Assembly (NCBI GenBank): GCA_016719895.1
Contig: JADJYG010000030.1
Location: forward strand, 372,001-436,000
Origin: Saprospirales bacterium
GTDB lineage: Bacteria > Bacteroidota > Bacteroidia > Chitinophagales > Saprospiraceae
Length of the DNA stretch: 64,000 nucleotides
Direction: 5' to 3'
Shown: one piece after another, positions 1 through 7,675 of the stretch
How positions within the stretch are numbered: position 1 is the first letter of the stretch
Layout: every line of letters starts with the position of its first letter
Notes under the pieces: generated by a model
The model's input: the letters and a program-made list of their open reading frames with translations, nothing else
Told to the model about the DNA's origin: nothing
Databases searched by the model: none
Position numbers and translations under genes: made by a program

Positions 1-1286
1 ACAACCGGCGCTTCCGGCGCATCCACCGTAACGCTGTCGCAAAAGGCGGCGTTGGAATTATTGTACCGCAGGATATTGTTTTGCCGGAAACAATGCAGCG
101 CCGAGTACACGTCCGTCATGTAAATATTTACCCAACCGGAGAACAGGCCGTTCGACCCGCCGATGCCTTCCAGCCAGAAATAATTGGTATCCACTACGCC
201 CTGAGGGTTCATAAAAAAGTAGCGCCGGCGCCAGGCGAGGTCATTGAGCAGGATCGAGTCCTGATACGCCACGATATTGGGCCCGGGCTTCCAGTCCAGC
301 ACCTGCCCGGGGTGCAGGTCGAAATCGTAGAGCAAACGGGTGGAATCGGCCATGGGAAAATACGCCGGGTCGAGGTTGATAGGGTAATGGTCCGTATGGT
401 CGTCATAAGCGGTGAAATACACTTTTTTGCCGGCGAGGTCCTGGCTGATGGCGCCGATCAGTTGCAGGGGTTCATGAAGCATGGTGGCCGACGCGGTTGG
501 GCAGGGCGAAGTGCCGGCGTAGGTATTTCGGGCATACAGTTTTTTCGACCAGCTGTATCCCGGCACGGTGGTGTCGCCTTGCAGCACGTATTGCCGCCCG
601 GTGAAATAACACCAGATGCCCTCTTCCTCGCTCCATTTGGCCAAACCAAAGGGGAAAGGCTGATAGGCGGAAAAAGGATTGGTCAGGCAGGCGGAGTCGG
701 GGTATTGCGCATCGTTGAAACAGGTCAGCTCGTATTGAATTTCGGTCAGCGGGGTTTCGATATCCCACCACAACAAATGTTGGCCGCCCAGGCGTTTGTA
801 CACCCGGGTGGGTATGCGCAAGGTATCGCCCGCTGCCGGCAGCGTCACCAGGAGCAGGTTTTGAAAACGGGTCGGGATACCGTTCCACAGCGTATCGCCG
901 GCAGACTCGACGAGGGCATAGTCGTGCAGGCTGTTTTGCAGCCACATGGTATCGCCGGCTTGCCGGGTAAAATCGTAGAGCAGTTGAAAATGATCGTCCC
1001 GCCACCAGAAAACGGAGTCGTTGCGCGCATACAGGTATTGAAAACCATAGTCCACAAATCCCTGGCCAAACGGAAAGCCATAATGATAGGCATAGTTGTG
1101 CAGGCGGGCGCAGAGGTGGCCGCCCACGACGCCGGCGCCGGCGTATTGAAGAATTTCATCACCGGGGCCGCCCACGCTTTCGTAGTGGATTTTCCAAAAG
1201 GCGCCGGGTTGAAACCAGGGATAAGATTGGGCATTCGATACGACTGCCAGGCCGATTCCGGTAAGGAGGAGGAGCAGGTTTTTCAT
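1..1286 (-). CDS. Secreted protein, C-terminus beyond window
   Basis: An uninterrupted minus-strand frame begins at the ATG at 1286 and is still open at base 1, about 428 codons. It starts with a signal peptide (MKNLLLLLTGIGLAVVSNAQ, likely cleaved after NAQ). The mature part is rich in Tyr, Trp and Asp and contains phrases such as GDTLWNGIPTRF and DIETPLTEIQYEL, typical of Bacteroidota beta-rich exported proteins that end in a T9SS sorting domain. That end would lie left of the window, so T9SS export is inference. No catalytic motif was recognised. The long plus-strand frame opposite it is a composition shadow. Confidence 0.8.
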   Translation of the reverse strand, partial: MKNLLLLLTGIGLAVVSNAQSYPWFQPGAFWKIHYESVGGPGDEILQYAGAGVVGGHLCARLHNYAYHYGFPFGQGFVDYGFQYLYARNDSVFWWRDDHFQLLYDFTRQAGDTMWLQNSLHDYALVESAGDTLWNGIPTRFQNLLLVTLPAAGDTLRIPTRVYKRLGGQHLLWWDIETPLTEIQYELTCFNDAQYPDSACLTNPFSAYQPFPFGLAKWSEEEGIWCYFTGRQYVLQGDTTVPGYSWSKKLYARNTYAGTSPCPTASATMLHEPLQLIGAISQDLAGKKVYFTAYDDHTDHYPINLDPAYFPMADSTRLLYDFDLHPGQVLDWKPGPNIVAYQDSILLNDLAWRRRYFFMNPQGVVDTNYFWLEGIGGSNGLFSGWVNIYMTDVYSALHCFRQNNILRYNNSNAAFCDSVTVDAPEAPV

Positions 1287-1385
1287 TATATTTTTTTATC
1301 CAAAAATAACCACCGGCTCCCGGCAGTACGCGGAATTCTGCAGACTGTGCTTGAACTGGCGTCCGGATTGTCGCCGATTGGCGCA

Positions 1386-1670
1386 CTATTTCTTTTTCCG
1401 CCGGCGCATATTTTTCAGGATAGTGGCTACGGTACCCGTCACGGCTTGTTCGTAGGTGGCGGCGCCCTTTTTGGAAAAAAAAGGCACACCGGGTACGATC
1501 AGTTTGATCTCGCAAAACTGGCTGGCGGGTCCGCTGCCGTCTTCATATAACGTTACCTCTGCACGGATGATCTGCCCGTTCTGATCGAAGAGTTTGCGCA
1601 TTTTATCCTGTACGTGCGCTTTCAAATCGGCGCTTGCTTTAAAATGTACGCTCTGAATGTTGATGTTCAT
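1386..1670 (-). CDS. hpf: Ribosome hibernation promoting factor, short HPF/RaiA family
   Basis: The 94-residue protein begins MNINIQSVHFKASADLKAHV and shows the beta-alpha-beta pattern of the HPF/YfiA (S30AE) fold, with VQDKMRKLF, RAEVTLYED and a basic C-terminus ending RRRKKK. Length fits the short HPF form without the dimerisation domain. The family binds the decoding region of the 30S subunit in stationary phase and inactivates ribosomes. It stands alone between the secreted protein downstream and a repeat-rich spacer upstream. The family call is secure; which hibernation mode it supports is inference. Confidence 0.88.
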   Translation of the reverse strand: MNINIQSVHFKASADLKAHVQDKMRKLFDQNGQIIRAEVTLYEDGSGPASQFCEIKLIVPGVPFFSKKGAATYEQAVTGTVATILKNMRRRKKK

Positions 1671-1744
1671 GTTTTAAAAGATTGATTAAATCAGTATCGT
1701 GTTGTATCCATGCCTTCCGGCAATTACCGGTTTGCAGATAGTTC

Positions 1745-2141
1745 TTATATGACAGACCGCTTTGCGGTCAAATTTGAATAGCCCCTGCGCATATTTTTTA
1801 ACTGCGAAGCGGTTGAACATGAATAGCCCCGGATGCAATCCGGGGGATGAGGCAAAGATTGTTTTTTAACCGCGAAGCGGTTGAATGTGAACATCTTGTA
1901 GCGCATATTCAACCGCTTCGCGGTTGCAAAACGCATTCCCCTTCATTCCCCGGATTGCATCCGGGGCTATTCACGTTCAACCGCTTCGCGGTTTTTATTT
2001 ATGTGCAGGCAACACTCGTCGGTATAGCGGTTGAATTTTGGTTTAAATTGTTGATGTTCAATCGCTTCGCGGTTGGTTCTTGGGCCGAACACCGACCCCG
2101 AGTGAAATTCGGGGTTATTCAAATTCGACCGCTTTGCGACC
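1745..2141. repeat. Composite palindromic (REP/BIME-like) repeat cluster
   Basis: Two kinds of short palindrome alternate. Copies of aaccgcttcgcggtt or close variants lie at about 1755, 1800, 1868, 1911, 1979, 2060 and 2127. Copies of a ccccgg-type hairpin such as ccccggatgcaatccgggg lie at 1827, 1948 and 2096. The blocks 1800-1885 and 1908-1993 are inverted copies of each other, 86 nt each with about a dozen mismatches, so small hairpins sit inside a larger hairpin. No convincing gene lies between 1671 and 2191; the open frames there simply read through repeats. No RAYT transposase was found in the window. Confidence 0.8.
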
Positions 2142-2191
2142 TTTGCAGATTACAACTTTTTACAAACCGAGAATTGCTACATGCCTTTCGG

Positions 2192-2512
2192 TCAAACCAC
2201 CCCAAATCCTGCCAGGGCTAAGAGGATGAGGATGATCAGGCCCATGGGGGGAAAAACGGAGCTGCTCATGGCCATTAAAAAAATCACCCCTATGACATAC
2301 CCCAGCCAATAGAGGAAGCCGGTATTGTTTTGTGCAAAAAAACCGATACTCATGCCGAACCATCGGCCAATGATAGCAAAAAAAGAAGAAAACCCATGCC
2401 ATATTCCATGCCAGAAGCCATATTCTTCAAAGGTAATATCGCTAGGCGCGCAGGAAGAGATGGATAGCAACAGGATACCTGCTGCAAGGAAGCAGAAGTA
2501 TTTTTTGTTCAT
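2192..2512 (-). CDS. Small lipoprotein with hydrophobic segments
   Basis: The 106-residue product has a lipobox-type signal (MNKKYFCFLAAGILLLSISS then Cys) followed by FWHGIWHGFSSFFAIIGRWF, a short polar NNTG segment and two hydrophobic stretches (about residues 65-83 and 88-105). This resembles a widespread small membrane-protein family with a GFWHGxWHG motif near the N-terminus. No enzymatic residues are evident. It is probably anchored in the inner membrane after lipidation. Function is unknown. Confidence 0.7.
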   Translation of the reverse strand: MNKKYFCFLAAGILLLSISSCAPSDITFEEYGFWHGIWHGFSSFFAIIGRWFGMSIGFFAQNNTGFLYWLGYVIGVIFLMAMSSSVFPPMGLIILILLALAGFGVV

Positions 2513-2572
2513 GATCCGTTCTTTTGTTCTGTTCAGGTTCTGAATATGGTTTTCGCGCTTTGCTCGAACGAC

Positions 2573-2911
2573 TTAATACTCGTTGAAAGCAACCGCTTGT
2601 GTTGAAATTTGACTCAGACTGGCAATCGATTCGCTGACTGCACTCCTCAACACTTCATTGCGCAACAAGTACATAAAGTCGTCCCCTTCTTTCAGCATTT
2701 TTTTTGTATTTTCCATGCTGGCAGCCGCTTTTTGGTATTCCTGCTGCCATTTCAATTTAATTTCCTGTGTTTTGGCGGCATCCTGGGCTTTCAGGCGCTC
2801 GTCTGAAATCAGCGCATTGTTGTTATCCAATTCCTGAAAATACTCCAATGATTTCATATTGATTGCGTGTAAATGCGCTTCGAGATCATCGAACCTGGCG
2901 TGGATATCCAA
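2573..2911 (-). CDS. Coiled-coil protein, likely the C-terminal part of a frameshifted lipoprotein
   Basis: A 112-residue, almost wholly helical product starts at a TTG. It contains heptad-like stretches (EYFQELDNNNALISDERLKA, KLKWQQEYQKAAASMENTKK). The start codon lies inside the 3' end of the upstream lipoprotein frame. Reading the overlap in the third frame gives a plausible bridge (NENKDIGDIAKFWENN). Adding one G at each of two GG sites, near 2913 and 2988, would join both pieces into one lipoprotein of about 190 residues. It is either one gene with sequence errors or a pseudogene. Function unknown. Confidence 0.55.
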   Translation of the reverse strand: MDIHARFDDLEAHLHAINMKSLEYFQELDNNNALISDERLKAQDAAKTQEIKLKWQQEYQKAAASMENTKKMLKEGDDFMYLLRNEVLRSAVSESIASLSQISTQAVAFNEY

Positions 2912-3152
2912 CCATTGTTTTCCCAGAATTTTGCAATATCCCCGATATCCTTGTTTTCGTTGATGCCGCGGTGGTCATCGCCGTCACTTTGCGGACGCGA
3001 TCGGTGAAGCCATCGCTTTTTTCTGAAAACGTATCGATCAACTGGATCACGGTTTTGGCGAGGTAAATGAGCGCCGTTACGTTGTTCGGGTTTTGACAGG
3101 CGCCGAGCGCGAGCAATAGGGATAATAACAGGCCTGTGAAGGCAATTTTCAA
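2886..3152 (-). CDS. Lipoprotein, N-terminal fragment of a frameshifted gene
   Basis: The product begins MKIAFTGLLLSLLLALGAC, a clear type II signal peptide with lipobox LGAC, then QNPNNVTALIYLAKTVIQLI. After about residue 55 the sequence stops looking protein-like (TAMTTAASTKTRISG), whereas another frame continues sensibly. The coding potential therefore passes through two one-base shifts into the helical protein at 2573-2911. What the sequence shows is a lipobox start and a lost frame. A single envelope lipoprotein with a coiled-coil body is inferred. Confidence 0.55.
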   Translation of the reverse strand: MKIAFTGLLLSLLLALGACQNPNNVTALIYLAKTVIQLIDTFSEKSDGFTDRVRKVTAMTTAASTKTRISGILQNSGKTMVGYPRQVR

Positions 3153-3343
3153 AGGCGCCTGGTCTTTATTTTAGTTTAGAAAGCCGGTGGAAAACGGATT
3201 AGGAACGGTAAGAAATTTCTTTCAGAGTAACTGGTTTGCCTCTTCAGATAAGAATTTAATGAGCGGATAAATGTAGGAAAACCTCCCTTAATTGACAAAG
3301 TATTTCTGCATCCGGCCGCCGTTTGTTTGTATTTGGGCAGGCA

Positions 3344-6016
3344 CTACAAGCTTATCTCTGCCCAGTCCGATTCCGTGTCGCCGGCCTTGATCTGAAATCC
3401 CTTGCGTTTGAACAGTCGCCGCATGGCGCCATTCACTTTGAGAAACGACGCCGTAATTTTCTGGTAGCCCTGTGCCCGGGCGATTTCAATGATAAAATCG
3501 GTGAGCAGGCTACCCAGGCCTTGGCCGTGCCAGGCGTCGGCCACCAGGATGGCATATTCGGCCGATTCGCGCCAGCCGTCGCCCACAATACGCACCACGC
3601 CGATGATTTGCGGCTGCCCCCCGGATTCGATGACGGCCACAATAGCCATTTCACGGTCGTAATCGATTTGAGTAAAGCGTGCCAGCATTTTATGATCGAT
3701 ACCCGGCACATATCCGAAAAAGCGAAAATACAAGCTTTCTTTCGACGTATTTTTCACCAGGGCGGCCTCCAGGGGTTCGTCTTCAGGCCGGATAGGCCGC
3801 AGCAGGGCGCGCTGCCCGTCGCGCAGCGTCACGGTTTTCGTCCATTGTGTGGGATAGGGCTGGATGCTGAGGTGTTCGTAGGGTTCGCGTTGCTGGCTGG
3901 GGCTCTGTTCGAGGGTGACCGCTGCGTCGAGGGCTACGCCGCCGTTGCCGCTCATGGCAAAGGGGTTGATCTCGATTTCCGAGATTTCCGGAAAATCCAG
4001 CAGCAGGTAGGAAAAGCGCACCAACACGGTGTACAATTGTTCGAGCGGGACGGCTGGCAGGTGCCGGAATCCGTGGAGCAAACGCGCAATACGGGTGCCC
4101 TCCACCAGGTGCCGGGCCAGGGCCAGGTTGAGCGGCGGCAACCCGATGGCGCGGTCCTGCCATACTTCTGTGGCCACGCCGCCCAGGCCAAAAACGATGA
4201 CCGGGCCAAAAATGGGGTCTTTTACGGCGCCGATAAGCAGTTCGTGCTGGGCATCAACCATTTTTTCCACCGTCACGCCGGTAATCCGCGCATCGGGGCG
4301 TTTTTTGCGCACGTTTTCCATCAAAAAACGGAACACCTGGCGGACGCCGAACTCTGTTTCGATACCGAGCCGCACGCCTTGTACGTCTGATTTGTGCCAG
4401 ATATCCGGCGATTCAATTTTGAGCGCTACCGGGCAGCCCAGGCTGCGGGCGATAGAAGCCGCTTCATCTTCCGTTTTGGCCAGGTACGAGGCATTTACCG
4501 GAATGCCGTAGCAGGCGATCAGGCGTTTGCTTTCGGACTCCTCCAGGTGTATCCGGCCGGTTTTTCGAACAATCTCCAAAACGGCCTTTGCGCCGGCGCG
4601 GTTGATGTCGGTCAGTTCAATCGGCAGGTCGGCAGGCGTTTCGTGCAGCAGTTCGAGGTTTTCGCGGTACCGCACCATGTGCATGAAAGTGACTACGGCG
4701 CGCTCGGGGAAAGGATACCAGGGTATTTTTCCTTCTTCGAGCAGGGCACGGCCGTTTTTTACGGTTTGGGCGCCCATCCAGCTGGCATAAACGGGTTTGG
4801 AAGGTACCGCTTTTGCGGTAGCCGCCACTGCGCGCGCTGCGGCGCCTGCATCGGTACCGCTTTGGGCGGTCTGGATAGCCAGTACGGCATCCACGTTGGC
4901 ATCGTACAGGCAGGCATGCAGTGCGGCGCGAAATTGTTCGACTCCGGAGTCGGCTGTCACATCCACGGGGTTGGCCTTGCTCCAGTAGGTTGGCAGGATT
5001 TTGTCGATTTCCGCGATGGTTTCGGGCGCCAGCGCCGCCAGGGCGCCGCCCCGTTGTTCGAGGGTATCGGTGGCCAGGATGGCCGGTCCGCCGGCATTGG
5101 TCACGATAGCCAGGCGGTTGCCTGCCGGCAGCGGTTGGGTGGCCAACGCCTGGGTGCAATCAAACAGCTGCTGGATGGTTTGTACGCGGATCACGCCGGC
5201 GCGGCGGAAAGCCGCTTCGTATACGGCGTCGTTGCCGGCCATGGCGCCGGTGTGGGAGAAGGCGGCACGGGCGCCCTGCTGACTTGCCCCCGCTTTCAGC
5301 ACCACGATGGGTTTGGAGCGTGCGAACGCCCGTGCGGCGCTCATAAACTTGCGCGCATTGGCCAGGTTTTCCATGTAGATCAGGATGCAGGCGGTGCGGC
5401 TGTCGGAGCCGAAGTAATCGATCAGGTGATCGAAACTGATGTCGGCCATGCTGCCGATCGATACGAAGTGGCTAAACCCCACGTTCTTTTCAGCCGCCCA
5501 ATCCAGGATAGCTGAACCCAGGGCGCCGCTTTGAGAAATAAAGGCCACACGCCCTGCGGGCGGCAGGGCGGGCGCAAAAGTGGCATTGAGGCCGATGGCG
5601 GGGGTTTGTACCCCCAGGCAATTGGGCCCGACGAGCCGTACGCCATGGGCCGTGGCTTCTTTTTTCAAATCCCGGAACAATTCCTCTCCCTCGGGGCCGG
5701 CTTCCTTGAAGCCCGCAGACAACACAACGGCGCATTCGGCTTTGGCCTGGCGGCAGTCTTTCATCAGCGGCGGAACAAGCGCGGCCGGCAGGGCGAAAAC
5801 CACCAGGTCGGGCGCTTGGGGCAGGTCCTTGAGGCGGTCATAGCACGGCTGCCCCAATACGCTCCTGTACTTCGGGTTTACGGGATACACAGCGCCCTGG
5901 AACCCGTTGCCGAGCAGGTTGCGGAGCACCGTATACCCGGTCTTTTCCATTTTTTCCGTAGCGCCGACAATGGCGACAGAATTGGGGTAGAAAAATTTAT
6001 CGAGAATTTTTTTCAT
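3344..6016 (-). CDS. NDP-forming acyl-CoA synthetase fused to a GNAT acetyltransferase
   Basis: The 890-residue protein has four blocks: a CoA-binding Rossmann domain (about 1-130, VAIVGATEKMEKTGYTVLRN), a succinyl-CoA-ligase-like domain (about 150-470) with the phospho-histidine loop FSHTGAMAG, an ATP-grasp domain (about 485-700, ending EIEINPF), and a C-terminal GNAT domain (about 735-885) with acetyl-CoA loop WHGQGLGSLL. This is the Pat/YfiQ-type layout: such proteins either acetylate lysines (often on acetyl-CoA synthetase) or make acetyl-CoA with ADP or GDP. The retained His suggests the synthetase half could be active. It starts 3 bp after the small gene upstream and shares orientation with the HDAC-like gene, suggesting reversible acetylation (inference). 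Confidence 0.88.
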   Translation of the reverse strand: MKKILDKFFYPNSVAIVGATEKMEKTGYTVLRNLLGNGFQGAVYPVNPKYRSVLGQPCYDRLKDLPQAPDLVVFALPAALVPPLMKDCRQAKAECAVVLSAGFKEAGPEGEELFRDLKKEATAHGVRLVGPNCLGVQTPAIGLNATFAPALPPAGRVAFISQSGALGSAILDWAAEKNVGFSHFVSIGSMADISFDHLIDYFGSDSRTACILIYMENLANARKFMSAARAFARSKPIVVLKAGASQQGARAAFSHTGAMAGNDAVYEAAFRRAGVIRVQTIQQLFDCTQALATQPLPAGNRLAIVTNAGGPAILATDTLEQRGGALAALAPETIAEIDKILPTYWSKANPVDVTADSGVEQFRAALHACLYDANVDAVLAIQTAQSGTDAGAAARAVAATAKAVPSKPVYASWMGAQTVKNGRALLEEGKIPWYPFPERAVVTFMHMVRYRENLELLHETPADLPIELTDINRAGAKAVLEIVRKTGRIHLEESESKRLIACYGIPVNASYLAKTEDEAASIARSLGCPVALKIESPDIWHKSDVQGVRLGIETEFGVRQVFRFLMENVRKKRPDARITGVTVEKMVDAQHELLIGAVKDPIFGPVIVFGLGGVATEVWQDRAIGLPPLNLALARHLVEGTRIARLLHGFRHLPAVPLEQLYTVLVRFSYLLLDFPEISEIEINPFAMSGNGGVALDAAVTLEQSPSQQREPYEHLSIQPYPTQWTKTVTLRDGQRALLRPIRPEDEPLEAALVKNTSKESLYFRFFGYVPGIDHKMLARFTQIDYDREMAIVAVIESGGQPQIIGVVRIVGDGWRESAEYAILVADAWHGQGLGSLLTDFIIEIARAQGYQKITASFLKVNGAMRRLFKRKGFQIKAGDTESDWAEISL

Positions 6017-6019
6017 GGG

Positions 6020-6298
6020 TTAATTGCTCAAATACGCACTCCGCTGCTCCCGGATAAAAGCAAATACATCGCCGCTGTATTCCTCTTTTTGTGTGAGTTC
6101 TATAAACCTCAGCAGGAAATCTGGTTCTGTGGCAAATGGGTTTCCGTTTTGTATGTCTCGCCTGATTTTTTCCGTCGCGAAATCAAAGCCGCCTTTGAAA
6201 AAATCGGCTTTTCGCTCGTCGGGCAGGCGGGAATACCATTGCGGATATGCCATATCAGCCTTTTCGGCAGCAATTAAGTTTTCTTTAGAAAAGTCCAT
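6020..6298 (-). CDS. Small conserved hypothetical protein
   Basis: A 92-residue soluble, charged product begins MDFSKENLIAAEKADMAYPQ and contains EEYSGDVFAFIREQRSAYLS. It has no signal peptide or membrane segment. It ends 3 bp before the start of the acyl-CoA synthetase/GNAT gene, so the two are very probably co-translated. No domain was recognised. Genetic coupling suggests a role linked to that enzyme. Confidence 0.68.
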   Translation of the reverse strand: MDFSKENLIAAEKADMAYPQWYSRLPDERKADFFKGGFDFATEKIRRDIQNGNPFATEPDFLLRFIELTQKEEYSGDVFAFIREQRSAYLSN

Positions 6299-6410
6299 AA
6301 CACGATAAAGATAAACGGGTAACCCAAATATCCGGATACTGCCAGTTTAGAGTCGGTTCCTGTAGTAGGAATTTGATGTCCTCCAGTTGTTTGGCGCTTC
6401 CGGAAAAAGA

Positions 6411-7376
6411 TCAAAACTTCCAGTACTTCGTCAGCAATCCCGCCGCCTGGTGCAGGTAAAGTTCATACGTTTCCCAAATTCTCAACCCGGAAGTCGAAGG
6501 CGTTTCGGGGTAGGGCAGGGGTTGGCCGTTGACGCCGTCGAGGAAATTGTGGACGCAGCCGGGCAGTTCTTCCTCGTTATAACCGCCTTCGAGCACGCCG
6601 AAAAGTTTTCCGGGAAAGTTTTCCTGCAGGGTTTTGCCGATCCAGTGGAAAAAGTTGCCCGTAGCGCGGAGTTGGAGCAGGGGGTCAAACTGGTGCGCAT
6701 CGAACCCGGCGGATACCGCCACCACGTCTGGCTGAAACTGAATGGCTGCCGGCAACATATATTCGATGGCGTGGCGGAAGATATCGTCGCCGCTGCCGCC
6801 AGGCAAGGGGCAGTTGATGGTAAAGCCGGCGCCTTTACCTTCGCCGATCTCCACGGGCGAGCCGTTGCCGGGATACGCCGGGTATTGGTGCAGCGACCAG
6901 TACATGACCTGGTCAGTGCGGTAAAAAATATCCATGGTACCGTCGCCGAGGTGGCCGTCGAAATCGAGGATGAGCACGCGTTTCCCTTCCTTCACGGCTT
7001 TTTGTGCGGCCACAGCTACGTTGTTGAACAAACAAAACCCGTGCGCTTCTTCGCGGTAGGCATGGTGGCCGGGTGGGCGCACCAGGGCAAAATCGCCGCG
7101 TTCCATAGCCAGGATGGTGGCGCCTACCGCAGCGGCGGCGGCCTGAAAACTTCCGGCGGACGTCACGGTGTCGCCATCGAGCGGCTCGGCTTTGGCGCTG
7201 TGTTTCCGGATCGTTTCGATGTGATTTTTAGGGTGCACCAGTTCGAGGAACGGGGCGCCATCGGGAGCAACCGGCTCGGGTTCAAGGCCCTCGAAGGCCA
7301 GCAGGCGCCGCCGGTTTTCCGGGTGGGTATCGCCGGTATCGTGGCCGAGCACAGACGGGTGGTAAAGGATTTTCAT
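6411..7376 (-). CDS. Histone-deacetylase-superfamily (AcuC/HDAC-like) deacetylase
   Basis: The 321-residue protein carries the landmarks of zinc-dependent deacetylases: RPPGHHA (about 100-106) with the catalytic His pair, DFDGHLGDGT (about 136-145) supplying zinc-binding Asp and His, SAGFDAH (about 221-227) supplying the second Asp, and EGGY (about 262-265) with the transition-state Tyr. Length matches bacterial class II-like members, which remove acetyl groups from lysines, polyamines or small molecules. It lies 112 bp upstream of a small gene and a GNAT/acyl-CoA synthetase on the same strand, which favours a protein or metabolite acetylation cycle. Substrate is not deducible. Confidence 0.9.
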   Translation of the reverse strand: MKILYHPSVLGHDTGDTHPENRRRLLAFEGLEPEPVAPDGAPFLELVHPKNHIETIRKHSAKAEPLDGDTVTSAGSFQAAAAAVGATILAMERGDFALVRPPGHHAYREEAHGFCLFNNVAVAAQKAVKEGKRVLILDFDGHLGDGTMDIFYRTDQVMYWSLHQYPAYPGNGSPVEIGEGKGAGFTINCPLPGGSGDDIFRHAIEYMLPAAIQFQPDVVAVSAGFDAHQFDPLLQLRATGNFFHWIGKTLQENFPGKLFGVLEGGYNEEELPGCVHNFLDGVNGQPLPYPETPSTSGLRIWETYELYLHQAAGLLTKYWKF

Positions 7377-7395
7377 GTGCGGGTGCTTGTACCGG

Positions 7396-7403
7396 CAAAT
7401 GTA
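7396..7403 (-). promoter_or_regulatory. Predicted -7 element for the deacetylase gene
   Basis: On the minus strand this reads TACATTTG, matching the Bacteroidota -7 consensus TAnnTTTG, about 20 nt before the deacetylase ATG. The nearest upstream TTG is only about 13 nt away, closer than the usual 19-21, so the -33 part is weak. Confidence 0.4.
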
Positions 7404-7508
7404 GGGCAGGGCTTTTCAAAAAACTATTCACAGTTAATCAACTATTTTACCCGAACAGCGTTTTAGGTTTCTATTTCGTTTTGCTGACGCAAATAGGACA
7501 TACTAACG

Positions 7509-7516
7509 TACTTTTG
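7509..7516 (+). promoter_or_regulatory. Predicted -7 element for HMG-CoA synthase
   Basis: TACTTTTG matches TAnnTTTG; a TTG at 7481-7483 lies 25 nt upstream, slightly long spacing. Transcription from here would begin inside the 5' extension of the open frame, which supports the ATG at 7676 as the true start. Confidence 0.4.
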
Positions 7517-7675
7517 CCTCCGACACCTTTTACGCCGCAAGGCGCAGTTGCTCACCAGATAATACCACCGCTGACACCAGAGCGATCATCGGTTCCACAT
7601 CAATCCACTTTTAGCAGTTCATCACCCACCACATGCCTGCCGGCGCACCACTCCGGCATACTAAAAAAATTTGTC

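Noticed and set aside
81..1550. Plus-strand open frame of 489 codons
   Set aside because: It lies opposite a signal-peptide protein and the HPF gene; its translation has no domain and no hydrophobic start, as expected for a GC-rich antisense shadow.
1847..2221. 124-codon plus-strand frame
   Set aside because: It consists largely of translated palindromic repeats (the FNRFAV phrase recurs) and has no independent support.
3323..5515. Two long plus-strand frames opposite the acyl-CoA synthetase gene
   Set aside because: The minus strand carries continuous multi-domain homology; the plus frames do not.
7481..7675. N-terminal extension of HMG-CoA synthase
   Set aside because: The extra 65 codons are not family-like and contain the predicted promoter; the ATG at 7676 begins the conserved part.
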